From Alteromonas sp. KUL42 (GTDB lineage Bacteria; Pseudomonadota; Gammaproteobacteria; Enterobacterales; Alteromonadaceae), in contig NZ_BJKK01000005.1 in assembly GCF_006538325.1 (NCBI RefSeq), positions 124,001 through 188,000 on the forward strand: a stretch of 64,000 bases of DNA, written 5' to 3'. The translations under genes were made by a program, and so were the position numbers. Position 1 is the first letter of the stretch. Each line of letters opens with the position of its first letter. Shown here one piece after another: positions 59,255 through 64,000 of this stretch. The notes under the pieces were generated by a model. It was given only the letters and a program-made list of their open reading frames with translations. It ran no database searches and had not been told where the DNA came from.

Positions 59255-60809
59255 TTATCTCGTTGCCAATAACCCTTGAAGCGTCGCTGTTTGCTTTTCA
59301 TAATGTCGCCATCGGCCAATGGACTTGGTATTGATAGGCTCCCTCACTTGCACTTTACTTGCAGTGGAAACTGGCAGATTATTATTTTCCACCTGAATAC
59401 ATTGTGACTCCCAAGGTAACCCACAGAAATCCAGCAAATCTTTAACTTCTTTTTCTGGACAATGCGCAAGCGCTTCATAAGATTGCACACGAATACTATC
59501 GGGGTGCGCTTGTGCAAATGTACTTATCCACTTATCAAATGCTAAATAAAACTGCCCTATCACTTCTAAATCATACGCATAAGCGTAATACGGGCTGTTT
59601 ATCGAAAAAAGCTGCCTGAAATTACCTACGCAAGTATCCATTGGATCACGCATTAAGCACACTATTTTGGCATTCGGTAGCGCACGGCGAATAAGGTCAA
59701 TATAGAAAAAATTAAACGGCAGCTTATCCACCAAATGTGTCGCACCTTGACGTAAAAAACCAGTGCGTTCTATATAACGTGCACCAATAGCTGTCATGTC
59801 ACAGTGATAGGCTTTTTCAATTGTTGGTGCATCCAGCACTAGTTGACTTGAGGTTTGTGTAACTTCTTTCACCGCCACACCAAAATCTTGTAACTCACCA
59901 CCTGATGCAACCTCAGAGTGATGACTCAAAATTCGTTCTACTAATGTGGTACCACTTCTTGGCATTCCTACAACAAAAATAGGTGCGTTACTGGTTTCCT
60001 CACTCTTTGCCGATGTTATGGTTAAGTTCTGATACAAATGTTTAAAGATAGATTGATAATCGGAAAGGGTATTTACGCTACGCTGTTTATGAGGAAGCTT
60101 TGCATGCACGAGCGCTTCAAATGCTTTATCAAACTGTCCTAGTGCCTCATGCTCTTTGGCGAGTGCATGACCTATGTGTAACCTTCCTTCTGGCTGCGCT
60201 TGTACTTTTTCTTCAAGTTGGCTTAGCTGTTTTAAATGATTGCTGGCCTCGTTTATTCCGCCTAAGTCAGATAACGCAAAATGGGCTTGGTAAAAATCTG
60301 GTGCATGTTTTATTGCGCGCTCAAAGTGCTCACGTGCAACCTTGAAATTGCCGGCAAATTTAGCACTTACGGCAAAATTATAATTGAACTGAGGGTTCGA
60401 AGGCGCAATGTCGAGTGCTTTAGTAAAATACCCGACCGCTTTTTCGTGTAAACCTACGCGAGATAATGATACGCCCACTGTATCAAGGTCGAGTGCGCGG
60501 TTTAGTTCATCTACAGGAGCACTTGCAACACAATTTAACGCTTGAGGCATATCCCCTTTTAGTGCATGGCATTTGGCTAAATAAGCAAATGTAATGGGGC
60601 GTGGTTCAATATCATTCGACTTGTTAAGTAGTGCAATAGCTTTTTCCACCTGCCCTATTTCAATGTGAAGCATGCCTAATAAAAAACTACGCATGAGGAT
60701 GGGGGCCCGCTTGCTTGATGACCTCAACGCAGCACTGGTGTGCCTGTTGATAGTTTCGTTCAGAGAGATACTTAACGGCGTCATCAAGACGGGAATTTAC
60801 TGCGCTCAT
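59255..60809 (-). CDS. TPR-sulfotransferase, frameshifted near its start
   Basis: A soluble protein with TPR repeats (about 1-250) and a C-terminal sulfotransferase domain: FVVGMPRSGTTLVERILSHH (PAPS loop), VDKLPFNFFYIDLIRRALPN and CLMRDPMDTC. The main frame (59255-60787, 510 residues) begins with residues that do not look like TPR. In another frame, ATG at 60809 gives MSAVNSRLDDAVKYLSERNY and QQAHQCCVEVIKQAG, a proper first TPR that stops near 60690. A single-base change at the G5 run (60701-60705) joins them. Such genes often neighbour TonB receptors, as here; the acceptor of the sulfate is unknown. Confidence 0.82.
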
Positions 60810-60883
60810 AGCTCTTATCAACTAACTCTTATTAACTAGCTCTTACAAGGTAGAGCCTATTAAAAAATTTCGAAGTATAAAAA

Positions 60884-60912
60884 AGGCGCTTACACCAACA
60901 GCATAAGCGCCT
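60884..60912 (-). terminator. Terminator after the second TonB receptor
   Basis: AGGCGCTTA and TAAGCGCCT with an 11-base loop. On the minus strand a T6 run follows the stem. Confidence 0.9.
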
Positions 60913-60953
60913 GATAATTCATGTATTCAACATTAAGATACTACATTTAGAGC

Positions 60954-63425
60954 CTACATGCCGAACTGGTACTTAAACATCAAACCAATGGTGCGTGGAG
61001 TGATGACATATTTACCGTAGTTACGCTGTAGATCAGTACCATTGGGCTGAAGTACATCACTGTATTGACCCAAGCCGATATCGCCCACATGTCTGCGCAC
61101 TGAGTTAACTGCATACTTATCAAATAAGTTGTCGATATAAAGTGTAACCGACCAATCTTCATCAGATATAGTGGCATTCAAATTACTGATAGCATAACCC
61201 GCCAACGCTTCACCGTCTTGGCGTAGTCCCACGGTAGTATAGACATCGCTTTGTGCGGTAATACCGTAGTTAATATTTAGCATCTTATCGTCAAAGATGT
61301 CTTGGCTGTAAGTAATACCAAACGAGAACTGATGCTCAGCGGTACCAGGTAATCTGTCGCCGTCTTTACCATCGTAGAAATCTTGTAACGCAGTACCTTG
61401 CTCATCGTACACCCCGAACAAGTATGGCGCATCAGCGGTTAGCTCAGCTTTGGTGTAAGCGTAAGTAGCATAAGTAGTGATATTATCACCAATGATACCG
61501 CGTAGAGACAGCTCAACCCCTTTAGATTCTGCGCCCTCAGCGTTAACTGTAATAGGCTGCTGACCATTAACTGTCGCACCAGATACCTGTGGGTCCTGCC
61601 AATCAACATAGAAAAGTGCACTGTTAAGTTGCAACCTGTTTTTAAAGAAGTTGGTTTTTAATCCCAATTCATAGTTTTGGGTAGTATCAGCATCGTATAG
61701 CTGTTCATTCTCCAATGCGCATACAGTCTGATTATCTAGCTCATCAATGTCATCTAAACACGCAGCTACACCATTTGCGCCACCGATCCTGAAACCTTCA
61801 CTGATTGTAAGGTATGCCATGGTATTGTTGGTAAATTGGTAGCTGGTGTTAAATTTAAATAAAGTTCCATCGTTTTTTGCTTTCGTAGGTTTGTATTCCA
61901 AAACAATGGAGTCAGACTCTCTACCTTCAAACACTGAGAAATAAAGTGGCAAATCAACTGCGGAGCGAGCATTAACTTCGTACTCATAAGCGCGTAGACC
62001 AAGCGTTACGTCCCAATCATTTGTAAGCTCGTAAGTAAGTTCGCCAAAAAGCGCCCTTTCCCTCACTTTTGATTCATCTACAGAATAGTATTCAAGAGCA
62101 TCAGGTCGATAGTTACCATCTATACCCCACACATCTATGGCATAAGTATCAAAATTTGGTGTAAATTCTTTGCTGGACCCTTCGCTTTCAGTGTCGTAGT
62201 AAAATCCACCAATGATCCAAGACAATGGGCCTGGCGTGAGAGACACTAAACGAAGCTCTTGAGTAAATACTTCACGCTCTTCGACTTCTTCTGTATATGC
62301 CGAAAATGATGGAAACTCTTCATATCCGAAGTCTAAACGAATAAGCAAATCCGTTTGATCCCGTTGTCCTACCGCATCAAAATTAGATAAACCTGTCGCC
62401 GACACGAGCTCAGCAAAACCAAGGTCGGCTTTCATTTCCAAACTTAGCAATTCATCTTCTTTCTCACGAGGTTCTTCATAACGATAGGCCGATTCGTACT
62501 TACCAATTACCTCGCTAAGTGGGTTATCGGCAGATAGTGAATCGTAATGTGTAATTGAACGCCCTTCTACATCTTGCTTCTGATAGAAATAAGTTAGCGT
62601 ACTGTCGAACCAATCATTTGGCATCCAACGCACAGCAATACGCCCTGTAAGCGTATCTTCACCGTTTGCGTCTTCAACGCGTTTCAGATTGTTATTCACT
62701 TCATCCGCATTTGACCAATCTGGATCAGGCAATGAAACACCACCTTCTCTAACAACGTAGTTGTAGTCCAAGAATCCTGGATTGTTAAAATAGTTAAGTG
62801 ACGCACGAATGCCTAACTCACCTTCAATAAGAGGAGCGTTGAATACAATACTGCTTTCGCCGCCAAGAGAGTCGCTTTCATTAATGCTGAAAACATCACC
62901 CGTTATTTCACCTGACATGAACTCTAAATCAACATTTTTTGGCAAATAACGGATAGCACCACCAAGTGTACCTGCACCGTATAGTGTGCCCTGCGGACCA
63001 ATCAGTACTTCGACCCTATCTACATCGACTAGTCGCATGTTCAAAAATAGAGGAATGTCACCAAAATACGTAGCAACCGTACCGCCATTAGAGCCGGGGC
63101 CAGATGAGTTGGTATTTAGGCCTCGAACTATAATAGGAGAGTCATTACGGCCACCTTGGTCAGTTACGGTAAGCCCCGGAACCCAACGCGCAACGGCATC
63201 AAGGTCTTCGATGTTTTGTTGATCGAGTACGTCAGAGGTCAAAGCAGATATATTGATTGGTACTTCTTGAAGTGTTCCACTACGGCGCGTTGCTGTAACT
63301 TCAACTTTTTCGATTTGCTTTTCGTTTATTTCAACGTCTTGCGCATAAACGTTTTGACTGGCAAATGACGCGAGTACTGCGCCAGCAACGGCAGAAAAAT
63401 GAAAAGGGGCGCTTTTCTTAAACAT
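60954..63425 (-). CDS. TonB-dependent receptor paired with TPR-sulfotransferase
   Basis: An 823-residue outer-membrane receptor. The signal peptide ends VYA-QD. It has a TonB-box-like stretch and VEVTATRRSGTLQEVPINIS, plug motifs VPGLTVTDQGGRNDSPIIVR and RVEVLIGPQGTLYGAGTLGG, and a barrel ending MFKYQFGM. This is the large receptor class common in Alteromonadales and sphingomonads. The next gene on the strand is a TPR-sulfotransferase, suggesting a linked role. The ligand is unknown. Confidence 0.95.
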   Translation of the reverse strand: MFKKSAPFHFSAVAGAVLASFASQNVYAQDVEINEKQIEKVEVTATRRSGTLQEVPINISALTSDVLDQQNIEDLDAVARWVPGLTVTDQGGRNDSPIIVRGLNTNSSGPGSNGGTVATYFGDIPLFLNMRLVDVDRVEVLIGPQGTLYGAGTLGGAIRYLPKNVDLEFMSGEITGDVFSINESDSLGGESSIVFNAPLIEGELGIRASLNYFNNPGFLDYNYVVREGGVSLPDPDWSNADEVNNNLKRVEDANGEDTLTGRIAVRWMPNDWFDSTLTYFYQKQDVEGRSITHYDSLSADNPLSEVIGKYESAYRYEEPREKEDELLSLEMKADLGFAELVSATGLSNFDAVGQRDQTDLLIRLDFGYEEFPSFSAYTEEVEEREVFTQELRLVSLTPGPLSWIIGGFYYDTESEGSSKEFTPNFDTYAIDVWGIDGNYRPDALEYYSVDESKVRERALFGELTYELTNDWDVTLGLRAYEYEVNARSAVDLPLYFSVFEGRESDSIVLEYKPTKAKNDGTLFKFNTSYQFTNNTMAYLTISEGFRIGGANGVAACLDDIDELDNQTVCALENEQLYDADTTQNYELGLKTNFFKNRLQLNSALFYVDWQDPQVSGATVNGQQPITVNAEGAESKGVELSLRGIIGDNITTYATYAYTKAELTADAPYLFGVYDEQGTALQDFYDGKDGDRLPGTAEHQFSFGITYSQDIFDDKMLNINYGITAQSDVYTTVGLRQDGEALAGYAISNLNATISDEDWSVTLYIDNLFDKYAVNSVRRHVGDIGLGQYSDVLQPNGTDLQRNYGKYVITPRTIGLMFKYQFGM

Positions 63426-64000
63426 TTATTTTCTCTCTAGATTGATAATGCTTTTGAACCACACATGACCATTCCTTTGGAGAAACAGAATCCTTCTTAT
63501 CGTCGCGTTCTAGCGTTTTGAATTTGCATTTCGGCGTGGTGTTTCACTGGTTTTATTCGCTTTCTGAAACAAACTTGCCTGTTCACAAGTGTTTTCGCCC
63601 AAAATACATAGCGGATTGTTGTTATCAGAAAAACGTACAGCAGAAAGCGTGCCGAAATTTGCGCGCATTCTAATATAAAAAAGCACAAAAACCAGCGAAA
63701 TTAAGATACTTATTCAAAAAAAATGATTACATTCTCAATAAAGGGCAAATAGAGAAGTTACATTTCGTCATTGCACCAATGAGACCTATTGAAGACGCCC
63801 TTTATATTAGGCTTTAGCGAGACTTTAGAATCCCGAAGCGTAAACTGCACCATTATGACGCACTCAGTGGAGAGCATATTTACCCAAAATCTATTCACAA
63901 TAGCCAAGACTTCGTTACAGAATGACGAACGGCCGCAGAACTGTAAATGAAGTCACGAGTCCATCAAAGAGTAGTATAAATAAAACTATCTTAGCTTTTG
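63426..64000. other. Right-end region, upstream of the TonB receptor
   Basis: No credible gene or RNA was recognised; short open frames here lack ribosome sites and domains. It should contain the promoter of the receptor gene and possibly the edge of a gene beyond the window. Confidence 0.4.

Noticed and set aside
58993..59319. Apparent 108-residue N-terminal extension of the DUF4442 protein
   Set aside because: The family starts at MSKNYV; the extension overlaps the 11-bp repeat array and the end of the next gene, so it is chance open reading.
63497..63688. Open frame of 63 codons at the right end
   Set aside because: No ribosome site and no protein-like pattern; lies in the upstream region of the TonB receptor.

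Overview
The window is chromosomal DNA from a marine gammaproteobacterium of the Alteromonas type (order Alteromonadales). This is inferred from gene content and order, not from a search. The supporting signs are the hslVU-ftsN-priA-rpmE-metJ-metF block, rho-trxA beside rhlB-gppA, hemB-tatD-tatABC, pip-dtd-yiiD, a MaoP (DUF413) gene, and large TonB-dependent receptors. No rRNA, tRNA or CRISPR array was seen.

Layout. (1) 1-4.1 kb: a TetR regulator with two perfect operators, a transposase remnant, an OafA-type acyltransferase and a receiver-like protein that has lost its phosphorylation residues. (2) 4.3-7.7 kb: an exported beta-propeller/amidohydrolase, broken into two frames. (3) 8.0-14.4 kb: a peptide secretion locus with an NTF2-like protein, an HlyD-type fusion protein, a C39-peptidase ABC exporter, a stand-alone HMG-CoA reductase, a LuxR-type regulator and a 57-residue double-glycine precursor peptide. 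(4) 14.6-19.5 kb: a two-component system, membrane proteins, a decayed VOC gene, a serine hydrolase and a transposase tail. (5) 19.6-46 kb: mostly conserved core genes (proteolysis, division, replication restart, methionine control, transcription termination, RNA decay, haem, Tat export), with two extra genes inserted between hslV and ftsN. (6) 46-55.2 kb: an outer-membrane-like protein and a probable cyanophycin or beta-aspartyl peptide utilisation locus (cyanophycinase, TonB receptor, YfcC-type permease, isoaspartyl dipeptidase). (7) 55.3-64 kb: ilvIH, maoP, a DUF4442 protein behind an 11-bp repeat array, a TPR-sulfotransferase and a second TonB receptor.

How the genes work together. In region 3 the exporter would cut the leader at Gly-Gly and move the mature peptide out with the fusion protein, while the LuxR-type protein beside the peptide gene probably controls it. 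In region 6, cyanophycinase would release beta-Asp-Arg dipeptides, the receptor and permease would import them, and the dipeptidase would split them.

Sequence quality. Five genes are split by single-base shifts, six shifts in all. Five of them lie at A/T homopolymers and the sixth probably lies at a G run: the amidohydrolase, a DUF2306-like gene, priA, the cyanophycinase (twice) and the TPR-sulfotransferase. This pattern, including essential-type priA, suggests homopolymer length errors in the assembly rather than real gene decay.
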